From positions 1-41,655 of the forward strand of contig CAJOQK010000070.1 in NCBI GenBank assembly GCA_905236885.1: 41,655 nt of DNA. The letters run 5' to 3'. Of this stretch, positions 19,876-28,296 are shown piece by piece. A program made the translations under genes and the position numbers. Source of the DNA: an uncultured Bacteroidales bacterium. Its GTDB lineage: Bacteria > Bacteroidota > Bacteroidia > Bacteroidales > WCHB1-69. Positions within the stretch are counted from its first letter, which is position 1. Each line of letters begins with the position of its first letter. Below the pieces are notes generated by a model. The model made no database searches and had not been told where the DNA came from. It worked only from the letters and a program-made list of their open reading frames with translations.

Positions 19876-20406
19876 ATGAGACACGGTAAGAAAGTAAATC
19901 ATTTAGGCAGGACGTATGCACATCGGCAGGCTATGCTGTCAAATATGGCATCCTCTTTAATACTCAGCAAAAGAATTAATACTACAGTGGCCAAGGCCAA
20001 AGCTTTGAGAAAATATGTGGAACCGCTGATTAACAGGTCAAAGGATGATTCCACCCATTCCCGTCGTATGGTGTTCAGCTATTTGCAGAACAAAGAGGCG
20101 GTGACGGAACTGTTCCGTAATATTTCCCAAAAGGTTGCGGACCGCCCGGGAGGATACACCCGTATTCTTAAAACCGGTTTCCGTATCGGTGACGGTGCCG
20201 AAATGTGCATGATGGAACTGGTGGACTACAACGAAGCCTATACCCAGAGCAAGGGTGCAAGAAAGGCCAAAGCCAAAGCGACCCGTCGTGGTGGTCGTAA
20301 AAAAGCGGCTGAAACAATGGAGACACCGGTGACGGCTGAAACCGCTGAGGCTCCGGTGGCAGAAGAAGCACCGGCCACAGAAACCCAAGCTGCTCCCGAA
20401 GCTTAA
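19876..20406 (+). CDS. rplQ: 50S ribosomal protein L17 with acidic Ala-rich tail
   Basis: A 176-residue protein. The core is normal L17: [20 protein letters not shown] at the start, then [20 protein letters not shown] and [18 protein letters not shown] (about 95-112). After residue 130 comes a basic stretch ([16 protein letters not shown]), then about 33 low-complexity residues rich in Ala, Glu, Thr and Pro. Typical L17 is about 120-130 residues, so the tail is an extension; similar tails are known in this phylum. It is the last gene before the strong terminator. Confidence 0.97.
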   Translation: MRHGKKVNHLGRTYAHRQAMLSNMASSLILSKRINTTVAKAKALRKYVEPLINRSKDDSTHSRRMVFSYLQNKEAVTELFRNISQKVADRPGGYTRILKTGFRIGDGAEMCMMELVDYNEAYTQSKGARKAKAKATRRGGRKKAAETMETPVTAETAEAPVAEEAPATETQAAPEA

Positions 20407-20474
20407 TTGCTTCGAAGAACTGGTTTGGCCGCTAAAATCTGTAGCGGAATAAAACTATAAAAATTTATTTTCAT

Positions 20475-20508
20475 AATCAGGAGGGGACTTTTCCCTCCTG
20501 ATTTTTTT
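20475..20508 (+). terminator. Strong intrinsic terminator of the ribosomal superoperon
   Basis: AATCAGGAGGG (20475-20485) pairs perfectly with CCCTCCTGATT (20493-20503) around a 7-base loop, giving an 11-base-pair stem. A run of T follows through 20508. It lies 69 bases after rplQ and 8 bases from the convergent mfd stop. No T-run is present on the other strand, so it mainly stops rightward transcription. Confidence 0.9.
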
Positions 20509-20516
20509 GAGGTCCC

Positions 20517-23500
20517 CTACACCTTGTAATATTTCAATTCCCTCATTTTTTCCAACGCCTTTTTCACATCGGGAATGCCAGACAGGGTGAGGGTGAGCTT
20601 GCCCGGTTCCTCTTTCATGCGGCATTGCTGCGGATGCTGCTGCAGATATTGCAGGATGTGTTGGAACTGTTCGCTTTCATAATAGGCGGAGTGTTCGTCC
20701 ATGACAAAATATCCGGTCATGCGCTGCTGTTTGAGCACCACTTTTTCAAATCCGATTTCCTTGGCTAACCAGCGAAGCTTTAAACTGTTGAACAAATCCA
20801 CAGTGGGTGGCGGCAGCGGGCCGAAACGGTCTTCCATGCGGGCTTGGAAGGCAGGAATCTCCTCTTCTGATTTCAAAGAATTCATCTCCTTGTACAGGAT
20901 AAGCCTTTCGTTGCTGTTGCCGATGTAACTGTCAGGAATCAGCACTTCCAGGTCGGTTTCCAGGGTGCAGTCCTTGACGTAGGAGATGTCATCGCGCACC
21001 TGCATCTCTGCTGAGGTGTTGTTGAGCTCCACAATGGCCTCCTCAAGTATTTTCTGGTACATTTCGTAGCCGATTTCGGTGATGAATCCGCTCTGTTCGG
21101 CGCCTAACAGGTTGCCCGCCCCACGGATGTCGAGGTCACGCATTGCGATGTGGAAGCCGCTGCCGATGTCCGAGAACTCCTCAATGGCCCGCAGTCGTTT
21201 CTGGCTGGTTTCCGGCAGAGTGTGCAGGGGAGGGGCCAGCAGATAGCAGAATGCCTTTTTGTTTTTGCGGCCCACCCGTCCGCGCAGCTGGTGCAGGTCG
21301 CTCAGTCCGTAGTTCTGGGCCTCGTTGATGAAGATGGTGTTGGCGTTGGGGATGTCCAGTCCGGATTCGATTATGGTGGTGCAGACAAGGATGTCATACA
21401 TGCCGTCAATAAAGTCAATCATGATGCGCTCCAGGGCGTTCCCCTCCATTTGTCCGTGGGCCACAGCAATGCGCTGCTCAGGAAAGTTCCGTTGGATCAT
21501 GCCTGCCACCTCCGACAGGGTCTGTACGCGGTTGTGGACGAAGAACACCTGTCCGCCACGTGAAATCTCTTGGGAAATGCCTTCTTTGATGAAGGTTTCG
21601 TCAAAAGTATGCACTTCGGTCTGGACCGGATGCCGGTTCAACGGGGGCGTTTGGATGATGGAAATGTCCCGTGCACCCATCAATGAGAACTGCAGGGTGC
21701 GGGGAATGGGAGTCGCGGTCATTGTAAGTGTGTCCACATTCACCTTCAGAGAGCGCAGTTTTTCTTTTGCCTCCACACCGAATTTCTGTTCCTCATCAAT
21801 GACAAGCAATCCCAAATCCTTGAATTGTATCTCTTTCCCTAAAATTTTGTGGGTGCCGATCAATATGTCTATTTTCCCAGTTGAAACCTCTTCCAAAATC
21901 TGTTTTTTCATTTTGGCGGTTGTGAAGCGGTTGAGGTAGGCAATTTTGCAGGGGAAAGCCTGCAACCGGTCGCTGAAACTGTGGAAATGCTGCAGGGCAA
22001 GCACGGTTGTCGGGACCAGCACGGCCACCTGCTTGCTGTCGCAAACCGCCTTGAAGGCTGCACGGATGGCCACTTCTGTTTTACCGAAGCCCACATCCCC
22101 GCAAATCAGCCGGTCCATGGGAAAGTCCGCCTCCATGTCCTTTTTTACCTCTCTGGTGGCTTTCAGCTGGTCGGGTGTGTCCTCGTACATGAAGGAGGCT
22201 TCCAGTTCCTGTTGCAGGTAGGTGTCTTGTGAGAAGGCAAAGCCCTCCGCATTTTTCCGTTCCGCGTAGAGTCTGGTCAGGTCAATGACCATCTCCTTCA
22301 CCTTCTCCTTGGTGCGCTCCTTGATTTTGTTCCAATGGTTGCTGCCAAGCCGCGAAAGGGTGGGAGGCAAGCCGTCTTTCCCGCTATATTTGGAAATTTT
22401 ATGCAGGGAATGGATGCTTATGTAGAGGGTATCGTTGTTTTGGTAGAGAAGTTTGATCACCTCCTGCGGATGGCCGTTCACCTCCATTTTTTCAAGTCCG
22501 GCGAATTGTCCCACGCCATGGTCAATATGGGTGATGTAGTCGCCGATTTGAAGGCTGTACAGGTCTTTCAGCAGCAGCGCGTCCTTGTTTTGGAATTTAT
22601 CCTCAATCCGGTATCGGTGGTAGCGGTTAAAAACCTGATGGTCTGTGTAAAAAGCGATACCGTCCTCTTTGTCGGTGAAACCTTCATGCAGTGAGAAACC
22701 GGCCATCCGGACCATCTCCTTTTCATAGATTTCCCTTTCGCTGGCCGAAAGTCGGCTGTATTTGGGATGGGTTTGCAGAATTTCCGCAATCATCTGCCGG
22801 ATGCGCTTGCGCTGGTTTGCGTTGTCGGAACCAAAATAATTGGTGATGCCCTTTTCATAGTGCTCTATCCACTGGTCAACCAGCAGGTCGAAGTTTTTGT
22901 TGAAGCTGTCCTGCGGAATGGTGTTGAAGGTGATGGTTTCCGTGATTTTGCCAGAGTGTTTGCCAGCCATGAAGACCATGGGGAAATGGAGGATTTCGTG
23001 CAGAAAATCGCTTTCGTCCAGAAAACTCTCCCGATATGATTTTTCGCTTAAATCATTAAAATAAAGTTTGTAGTCGTTGATTTGGGAGGTGATGGCACTG
23101 AGGTCGTCCAGCCAGATGGTGCAGCGGCAGGCTGCGTTGTCCGCTTTGTCGTTACTGAGGTTTCCGTGGTCGTCTGTGAGTTTTGCCAGCATGGCAGGCA
23201 GGCTCTCCTTCTGGTGCGGGTCGTCCATGTCGGTTTTGCCAATCAGGGTCAGGCTCTCCACTTTGCGGATAGAGGCCTGGGTGTGGATATCAAACTGCCG
23301 GATGGACTGGATGCTGTCTCCGTCAAAGGCGATTCGGTAGGGGTGTTCGTCCAAAAAGGAGTAGAGGTCAATGATACCACCTCTTACGGCGTAGTCGCCG
23401 GGCTGGCAGACATAGTCGCTGTATTCAAAGTCATAGCCGGAGAGAAAACCGGTGATCTCATCCATTGGGACATTTTCTCCAACATGCAGCTTCAGACTGT

Positions 23501-23936
23501 CTTTTTCAAGGTTTTGTGCGGAAATCTCCTTCTCGCAGACGGCTTCCGGATAGGAGATTATGAGCAGCGGTCTTCCCAACTGGGCGACGGTTTGTGCGCG
23601 CAGCAGGGTTTGGAATGCGTCGGTTTCCTGCCGGTCCGCATGCTTTTTGTAGGATGAGGGGAAAAAGAGCACCTGTTTGTCGCGGCTGTCCTTGTTCTCC
23701 TCATTGGACAATATTTCAAGGTCATGGTATAAAAAAGCGGCCTTTTCCTTGTCGGAAAGCAGGAGCAGAAATGTTTGGTCTTGGGCGGCCTCAAAGCAGT
23801 TTTTCAAAAAGAGCGCGGTTGCGCTTCCACACAACCCTTTGAGTGTCACCCGGCTCTCCGGATTCTGCAACAGACGTGCCAAATCGTTTGCCTTGGCTGT
23901 CGCGACAGGCAGGCGGACAATTTCTTCTTCCTTCAT
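20517..23936 (-). CDS. mfd: Transcription-repair coupling factor Mfd
   Basis: A 1139-residue ATP-dependent DNA translocase that removes stalled RNA polymerase and recruits UvrA. The N-terminal third is the UvrB-like region (GYDFEYSDYVCQPGDYAVRG, then IDLYSFLDEHPYRIAFDGD). The RNA-polymerase-interacting domain follows (LQIGDYITHIDHGVGQFAGL), then the helicase motor with Walker A CGDVGFGKTEVAIRAAF, the DEEQ box VIDEEQKFGVEAKEKL, TMTATPIPRTLQFSLMGARD and QLRGRVGRKNKKAFCYLL. A C-terminal TRCF domain ends the protein. Length is normal. It lies 6 bases after the Nudix/macro-like gene and is probably co-transcribed with it. Confidence 0.97.
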   Translation of the reverse strand: MKEEEIVRLPVATAKANDLARLLQNPESRVTLKGLCGSATALFLKNCFEAAQDQTFLLLLSDKEKAAFLYHDLEILSNEENKDSRDKQVLFFPSSYKKHADRQETDAFQTLLRAQTVAQLGRPLLIISYPEAVCEKEISAQNLEKDSLKLHVGENVPMDEITGFLSGYDFEYSDYVCQPGDYAVRGGIIDLYSFLDEHPYRIAFDGDSIQSIRQFDIHTQASIRKVESLTLIGKTDMDDPHQKESLPAMLAKLTDDHGNLSNDKADNAACRCTIWLDDLSAITSQINDYKLYFNDLSEKSYRESFLDESDFLHEILHFPMVFMAGKHSGKITETITFNTIPQDSFNKNFDLLVDQWIEHYEKGITNYFGSDNANQRKRIRQMIAEILQTHPKYSRLSASEREIYEKEMVRMAGFSLHEGFTDKEDGIAFYTDHQVFNRYHRYRIEDKFQNKDALLLKDLYSLQIGDYITHIDHGVGQFAGLEKMEVNGHPQEVIKLLYQNNDTLYISIHSLHKISKYSGKDGLPPTLSRLGSNHWNKIKERTKEKVKEMVIDLTRLYAERKNAEGFAFSQDTYLQQELEASFMYEDTPDQLKATREVKKDMEADFPMDRLICGDVGFGKTEVAIRAAFKAVCDSKQVAVLVPTTVLALQHFHSFSDRLQAFPCKIAYLNRFTTAKMKKQILEEVSTGKIDILIGTHKILGKEIQFKDLGLLVIDEEQKFGVEAKEKLRSLKVNVDTLTMTATPIPRTLQFSLMGARDISIIQTPPLNRHPVQTEVHTFDETFIKEGISQEISRGGQVFFVHNRVQTLSEVAGMIQRNFPEQRIAVAHGQMEGNALERIMIDFIDGMYDILVCTTIIESGLDIPNANTIFINEAQNYGLSDLHQLRGRVGRKNKKAFCYLLAPPLHTLPETSQKRLRAIEEFSDIGSGFHIAMRDLDIRGAGNLLGAEQSGFITEIGYEMYQKILEEAIVELNNTSAEMQVRDDISYVKDCTLETDLEVLIPDSYIGNSNERLILYKEMNSLKSEEEIPAFQARMEDRFGPLPPPTVDLFNSLKLRWLAKEIGFEKVVLKQQRMTGYFVMDEHSAYYESEQFQHILQYLQQHPQQCRMKEEPGKLTLTLSGIPDVKKALEKMRELKYYKV

Positions 23937-23942
23937 TTGTAT

Positions 23943-24848
23943 TTATTTGAGAAGTTCCCAAAAACTTTCCGGCAGGCGGATATTGGGGACATGGAGGGCT
24001 GCGCGGAACAGCGGGGCAATTTCCTCCTCCAGGAACCCTGCGATGCCACAGCCGATTCGGGTCACCAGAAAAGTCAGATCCGGATGGCCTTGTGCAAAAT
24101 CAATGAATTCATCCACGTAGGGGACAATGGTCTCCACGCCGCCCTGCATTGTGGGAATTGCGTAGCTTTGTCCCTGAAGTCCTACACCTTGCCCCATGAC
24201 AGCCCCGAATTTCTTGACGGCAATGTAGGCCGCACCTCCGCCGTGCATGCCGGCCAGATTGCTTCCGAAAACAAATATCTCGTTTGCCTTCAGGGTGTTT
24301 ATCAGGTCTGGAGCGGTGCGAAGCAGCGGGGAGAAGAGCAGTTTTTCGCACTGCTGCTGCAAATGTTTCTGCCGGTCAGGATGTGCGGGCGTGTTCCAAA
24401 TCGTAGGTTCAAACGCCAGATCTTTCCACAGTTGCAATGAGGCTTTGAGCAGGATTTCGTCATGGTCAAAAGCCAGAGGCGGCAGGGTGTCAATGGGGAA
24501 CCATCTGGCCTGTCGCGCATCGTCACCACCGCTTACCGCCGAAGGTTCTGTCAGGGTGTAATAGGCGATGGAGACTACCCGTTCCCTCGGATCGCGCTGT
24601 ACGGCTGAAAATGTGCCGGATGGCAGCAGTCGGGAAACCTCCAGTCCGGTTTCCTCCTTCAATTCGCGACGGGCGGCCTCGGCAGCGGTTTCGCCAATGT
24701 TCATGAAACCTCCCGGAAAAGCCCACATGCCCTTGCAGGGTTCGTCACCACGTTCAATCAGCAATAACTGCAGTTTTCCCCCTTTGTCGCTGAATACCAC
24801 GCAGTCCGCTGCAATGGCCGGATGGGGATATTGATAGGTATAGCTCAT
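23943..24848 (-). CDS. Nudix hydrolase fused to a macro-like (A1S_2505-type) domain
   Basis: A 301-residue protein with two parts. Residues 1-145 are a Nudix hydrolase with a complete Nudix box from Gly47 to Leu69 (G-x5-E-x7-RELKEETGL), preceded by LLLIERGDEPCKGMWAFPGG. This resembles the ADP-ribose/NAD-related Nudix group. Residues 189-301 (IFVFGSNLAGMHGGGAA, GQGVGLQGQSYAIPT, TRIGCGIAGFLEEEIAPLF) match a small domain often annotated as a phage-type or A1S_2505 protein, which I recall being placed with the macro fold. Together they suggest hydrolysis and binding of ADP-ribose-like nucleotides; the substrate is inferred. I start at ATG 24848; a TTG at 24866 would add six residues. It lies between a dipeptidase gene and mfd on the same strand. 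Confidence 0.83.
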   Translation of the reverse strand: MSYTYQYPHPAIAADCVVFSDKGGKLQLLLIERGDEPCKGMWAFPGGFMNIGETAAEAARRELKEETGLEVSRLLPSGTFSAVQRDPRERVVSIAYYTLTEPSAVSGGDDARQARWFPIDTLPPLAFDHDEILLKASLQLWKDLAFEPTIWNTPAHPDRQKHLQQQCEKLLFSPLLRTAPDLINTLKANEIFVFGSNLAGMHGGGAAYIAVKKFGAVMGQGVGLQGQSYAIPTMQGGVETIVPYVDEFIDFAQGHPDLTFLVTRIGCGIAGFLEEEIAPLFRAALHVPNIRLPESFWELLK

Positions 24849-24894
24849 GTTTTTGTTTTTATGCAAATAAAGAAAACTTCAAATGTTGTATTTT

Positions 24895-25698
24895 TTACAG
24901 CTGTCGCACGGGGAATTTGAAATAGGTGTCGGGATAGGGCTCGTTCCGTAGGGTGAAGTGCCACCATTCGTTTTCGTAAGGTTTGAAGCCGTGCTTCAGC
25001 ATGACTTTGCGCAGCAGCATCCGGTTTTGGAACTGAATGTCGGTGAGAGTGTCGTTGGTGCGGTATTTTAGGGTCTGCAGGTTGCCGCCGCAGTCGGGAT
25101 GGCTCTCATGACCAAACCAGTCAAAAGTGCCGCCCATGTCCACCTCTTTTTCGCTGTTCATGTCAAAAAGGGTGAGGTCGACAGTGGAACCGCGAGAATG
25201 GCCGCTGTGATGGGCGATGTAGCCCAATTTGAACAGCAGGGATTTATTGATGTTTGGGTAGAAATATCTCCTCATCAGGGTGTCGCCCAAGTCTTTTCCC
25301 CAACGTGCAAAATGATCGACCGCCATCTGTGGACGGTATGCGTCAAAAATCTTCAAACGGTAGCCTTGTGCTTTCAGGTCATCGCTTACGGCACGCAGGC
25401 TGTCTGCCGCTTCCCGGCTCAGTAATGCTGTGGGCTGCAGGTATCCGTCAATGCGCCTGCCTACAAAATTGTAGGTGCTGTAGTACCGGATTTCCAAAAT
25501 TGCATCAGGCACCACATCGGTCAGATTGACAAAGCCGCTTATGCCGTTGGTGTCATAAACGGTGTTTTCGGTGTCTCCGCAGGTCAGATTTTCAGATGTG
25601 GAGGGTGCTGCTGTATCGCCGCTGTCGTTTTTGTTGCCGCAACCGGCATTTATTGCCAGTATACAAACCAATGCGCTAAAAAACAATTTTTTTTTCAT
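24895..25698 (-). CDS. VanX/DdpX-family D-Ala-D-Ala dipeptidase, lipoprotein
   Basis: A 267-residue zinc dipeptidase. The signal MKKKLFFSALVCILAINAGC ends in a lipobox with lipidated Cys20, followed by an Asn/Ser/Thr-rich spacer to about residue 55. The catalytic domain has DAYRP (119-123), the metal motif SGHSRGSTVD (165-174, giving His167 and Asp174) and ENEWWH (242-247, giving Glu244 and His247), the full VanX/DdpX set. The family splits D-Ala-D-Ala. A lipoprotein form acts in the periplasm or at the outer membrane, so scavenging of peptidoglycan fragments is more likely than vancomycin resistance; no vanH or vanA gene is present. Start is ATG 25698; a TTG upstream at 25716 is less likely. 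It lies 67 bases after the TonB receptor. Confidence 0.88.
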   Translation of the reverse strand: MKKKLFFSALVCILAINAGCGNKNDSGDTAAPSTSENLTCGDTENTVYDTNGISGFVNLTDVVPDAILEIRYYSTYNFVGRRIDGYLQPTALLSREAADSLRAVSDDLKAQGYRLKIFDAYRPQMAVDHFARWGKDLGDTLMRRYFYPNINKSLLFKLGYIAHHSGHSRGSTVDLTLFDMNSEKEVDMGGTFDWFGHESHPDCGGNLQTLKYRTNDTLTDIQFQNRMLLRKVMLKHGFKPYENEWWHFTLRNEPYPDTYFKFPVRQL

Positions 25699-25765
25699 AA
25701 ATTTATCGTTTTGCAATTTATTTGATTTAAATGTCTGTTTCTACGATAGTCATTTCCAGCCGCAT

Positions 25766-28138
25766 TTATTTGAAACGGATGTTCCAGGATATGGATGGCA
25801 GGATGGGAAAGAGGGACATCTGGTAGGCGGTGCTTTGCAGGGAGAGCTGGCTCAAATCGCTGTTTTGCATTGAGGTGTATATATTGATAAAGAAGGGATT
25901 TTTCCGGTTATATGCATTGTATACGGAAAAATTCAGACTCTGTTCCCATTTTTCACTGCGACGGAACACCCATTGGATGGAGAGATCCAGACGATGGTAT
26001 GGAGGCATGCGGTAGGCGTTGGTCTTGCTGTATTCAACCACTAAATTGTGTCCTATGAAATAGTAGCCGATAGGGACGGTCATGGTGTTTCCTGTGGCAT
26101 AGACCCATACGGCGGAGGCTGTCAGATTGGGCAGTATGTCATAGCTCAGCAGAAGGGAGATGTCATGTCTCCTGTCGTTTTTGGCACAGAAGACCTCGCC
26201 ATTGTTAATCTCATTGAATTGCCGGAACGACCAGGACAGGGTGTAGCTGAGCCATCCGGTCAGCCGTCCCGATTCCTTTTGCACAAAGCATTCCACTCCG
26301 TACGACCAACCATCGCCTTGGGTGTAGGGTTGGCTGTATCCGTAAGCCGCTTCCGTGAAGGGGGAGAATCCTTCCCTGTACTCTGTCAGATTCCGCATAA
26401 ATTTGTAATAGGCTTCCAAAGAGGTTGTAAGCTGGTGGTTGAGGAAGTTTTGGAACCAGCCGACTGCTACCTGGTCACAGGATTGTGGCAGCACATCCGC
26501 CGTACTCGGAATCCAGGCGTCAGTCGGTAAGGAGATGCAGGAAAGGGTCACCTGCTGCACATATTGGTAATTGTGGTTATAGGATGCTTTCACTGATTTG
26601 GTGGAGTCAATGGTCACGCGCATGGAGAGACGTGGCTCCAGTCCGGCATAGTCCTTCACTTTGGAGCCTGCAGTATAGAAAACGCTGTCAATTACTTGTC
26701 CTATTTCATTCAGCAGGTAGGCGGTGTGAGGGCCGATCTGCTGAAAATAGGAGGCTCGCAATCCCATATTGAGCTTGATTTTTTTGCTGATGTCAACATT
26801 GTCGGAGGCGTAAAGCGCCGCTTCGTGGGCAAAGAGGGTTTCCCTGTCCTGCAGGTCCATCGGCATGCTGCCAGACATGGCTTCGTAGTGGTTGGGGTTG
26901 AACTGGTGGAAAGTGTATTCCCATCCGAACCTGAAGTTGTTGTTTTTGAGCGTCCTGTCGGACAATTCCCATCGTGCGGTGTAGTCGCGGATGCCTGAGG
27001 AGATGAGCATTTCGTAGATTTCCATGTGCATCCTGGTGTCAAAATTGTAGTCCGAAAGTCCCGCATGCAGGAACATTTCACGGTCGGCGTTGAAAAAGTG
27101 CCACCATTGCAGGGATGCGGTGGAGTTGGACCAGGAAAAAAGTGCATCCAGCGCACCCTCTCCGGAGCGGAATCCATAGGTGTCGGAGCCGTGGTACAGG
27201 CTGAGGTGGAGCTGGTCTTTGTCCTTGATTTTCCAGCTGAGTTTGCCGTTGAGGTCGTAAAAAAAGAATTTCAACCCTCTGAGGGAGGATGTTGGGCTGA
27301 GGAAGGGTTGTATCACGGCGTCGATGTAGGTGCGTCGAGCTGTGAAAAGGAAAGAGGCTTTTTCACGGACAATCGGACCTTCCAGGCTTATGTTGGAGAA
27401 AATAAGTCCTATGCCTGCTTTTCCCTTGAAACGCCGCATGTCTCCCGATGGGGTGGTGACCTGCAGGACGGAAGAGAGCCTGCCGCCATAGGCTGCCGGA
27501 ATATCCCCCTTCATCATTTCCGCAGTCTGCACTGCGTCGGTGTTGAAGACTGAGAAGAAACCGAACAGATGTCCGGCGTTGTAGATGCTGCCGTGATCCA
27601 ACAATATCAGGTTTTGGTCCAGTCCGCCGCCCCTGACATGGAAACCGGAGTTGCCCTCACCGGAACTCTGTATGCCAGGCAGCAGCTGGATGCTTTTTAT
27701 CACGTCTGTCTCGCCGAAAAGGGCCGGTGCGTTGCGGATGGCCTGTACATGAAGCAGGGTTCTCCCCATCTGGTTTTTTTCAATATTGTTTATGTTTTCC
27801 CGATTGTCATAAATGGTGAATTCTGACTGTTCTGTAATTACCGGTGCAAGTTGGATGGTTATCTGCCGGTTCCCTGTCAGGTGAACCGGTATCCTTTGGG
27901 TCCGGTATCCAACAAAGGAGCAGATAAGGGTGTAGCTGCCGGTGTCGGTCCGGATGCGGAACCGCCCTGCATTGTCGCAGGTGGCTCCCGTACGGGATTC
28001 CTCCAAAAACACATTGGCACTGGGCATGCTTTCATGCGTCAGTGAGTCCCTAACTGTGCCGCTAAGGATAACCGATTGTGCTTTAGTGTGTCCCATAAAG
28101 AGAACACAAAAAAAGAATCCAAGCAAAAACTTTTTCAT
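25766..28138 (-). CDS. TonB-dependent outer-membrane receptor with CarboxypepD-regulatory-like domain
   Basis: A 790-residue receptor. It has a signal peptide (MKKFLLGFFFCVLFMGHTKA, cut near AQS) and a carboxypeptidase-regulatory-like domain at about 23-95 (SGTVRDSLTHESMPSANVFL, then CSFVGYRTQRIPV). The plug at about 140-235 has LLPGIQSSGEGNSGFHVRGG and AAYGGRLSSVLQVTTPSGD. A beta-barrel follows to the C-terminal SISWNIRFK, ending in an aromatic-Arg-Phe-Lys pattern. Such receptors import ligands across the outer membrane with energy from TonB-ExbBD. The ligand is unknown: there is no SusD partner, so it is not a typical glycan-uptake SusC. The start is ATG 28138; an upstream TTG frame would precede the signal peptide. 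A promoter lies at 28158-28184. Confidence 0.93.
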   Translation of the reverse strand: MKKFLLGFFFCVLFMGHTKAQSVILSGTVRDSLTHESMPSANVFLEESRTGATCDNAGRFRIRTDTGSYTLICSFVGYRTQRIPVHLTGNRQITIQLAPVITEQSEFTIYDNRENINNIEKNQMGRTLLHVQAIRNAPALFGETDVIKSIQLLPGIQSSGEGNSGFHVRGGGLDQNLILLDHGSIYNAGHLFGFFSVFNTDAVQTAEMMKGDIPAAYGGRLSSVLQVTTPSGDMRRFKGKAGIGLIFSNISLEGPIVREKASFLFTARRTYIDAVIQPFLSPTSSLRGLKFFFYDLNGKLSWKIKDKDQLHLSLYHGSDTYGFRSGEGALDALFSWSNSTASLQWWHFFNADREMFLHAGLSDYNFDTRMHMEIYEMLISSGIRDYTARWELSDRTLKNNNFRFGWEYTFHQFNPNHYEAMSGSMPMDLQDRETLFAHEAALYASDNVDISKKIKLNMGLRASYFQQIGPHTAYLLNEIGQVIDSVFYTAGSKVKDYAGLEPRLSMRVTIDSTKSVKASYNHNYQYVQQVTLSCISLPTDAWIPSTADVLPQSCDQVAVGWFQNFLNHQLTTSLEAYYKFMRNLTEYREGFSPFTEAAYGYSQPYTQGDGWSYGVECFVQKESGRLTGWLSYTLSWSFRQFNEINNGEVFCAKNDRRHDISLLLSYDILPNLTASAVWVYATGNTMTVPIGYYFIGHNLVVEYSKTNAYRMPPYHRLDLSIQWVFRRSEKWEQSLNFSVYNAYNRKNPFFINIYTSMQNSDLSQLSLQSTAYQMSLFPILPSISWNIRFK

Positions 28139-28157
28139 GCTACTGTTTTTGAAACTG

Positions 28158-28184
28158 CAAAAATAGCAAAAAAAGAGATGCAAA
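28158..28184 (-). promoter_or_regulatory. Promoter of the TonB receptor-dipeptidase-Nudix-mfd group
   Basis: On the minus strand TATTTTTG (28165 to 28158) fits TAnnTTTG, and TTTG (28184 to 28181) lies 19 bases upstream start to start. This is the same spacing as at the rpsL promoter. The predicted start is about 15 bases before the receptor ATG. Confidence 0.7.
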
Positions 28185-28217
28185 CTCCAATTGAAAATTT
28201 ATTTTTCCTTTTTTCTG

Positions 28218-28244
28218 TTTATATTGAAAGAATTTGTATTTTTG
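28218..28244 (+). promoter_or_regulatory. Promoter of the T9SS cargo gene
   Basis: TATTTTTG at 28237-28244 fits the -7 consensus. The -33 element at 28218-28221 is TTTA, one mismatch from TTTG, with the same 19-base spacing. It is divergent from the receptor promoter, and the -33 elements of the two are about 34 bases apart. Confidence 0.55.
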
Positions 28245-28296
28245 CAAATTGTTTTATATAATTGGAAAATAATTTAAATAACTAAATTTCAAAAGT

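Noticed and set aside
24895-25698. Vancomycin-resistance determinant
   Set aside because: Only a VanX-type enzyme is present, it is a lipoprotein, and vanH, vanA, vanR and vanS are absent. A Gram-negative cell has little need of it for resistance.
25766-28138. SusC-type glycan receptor
   Set aside because: No SusD-like lipoprotein or glycoside hydrolase lies nearby, and the receptor is shorter than typical SusC.
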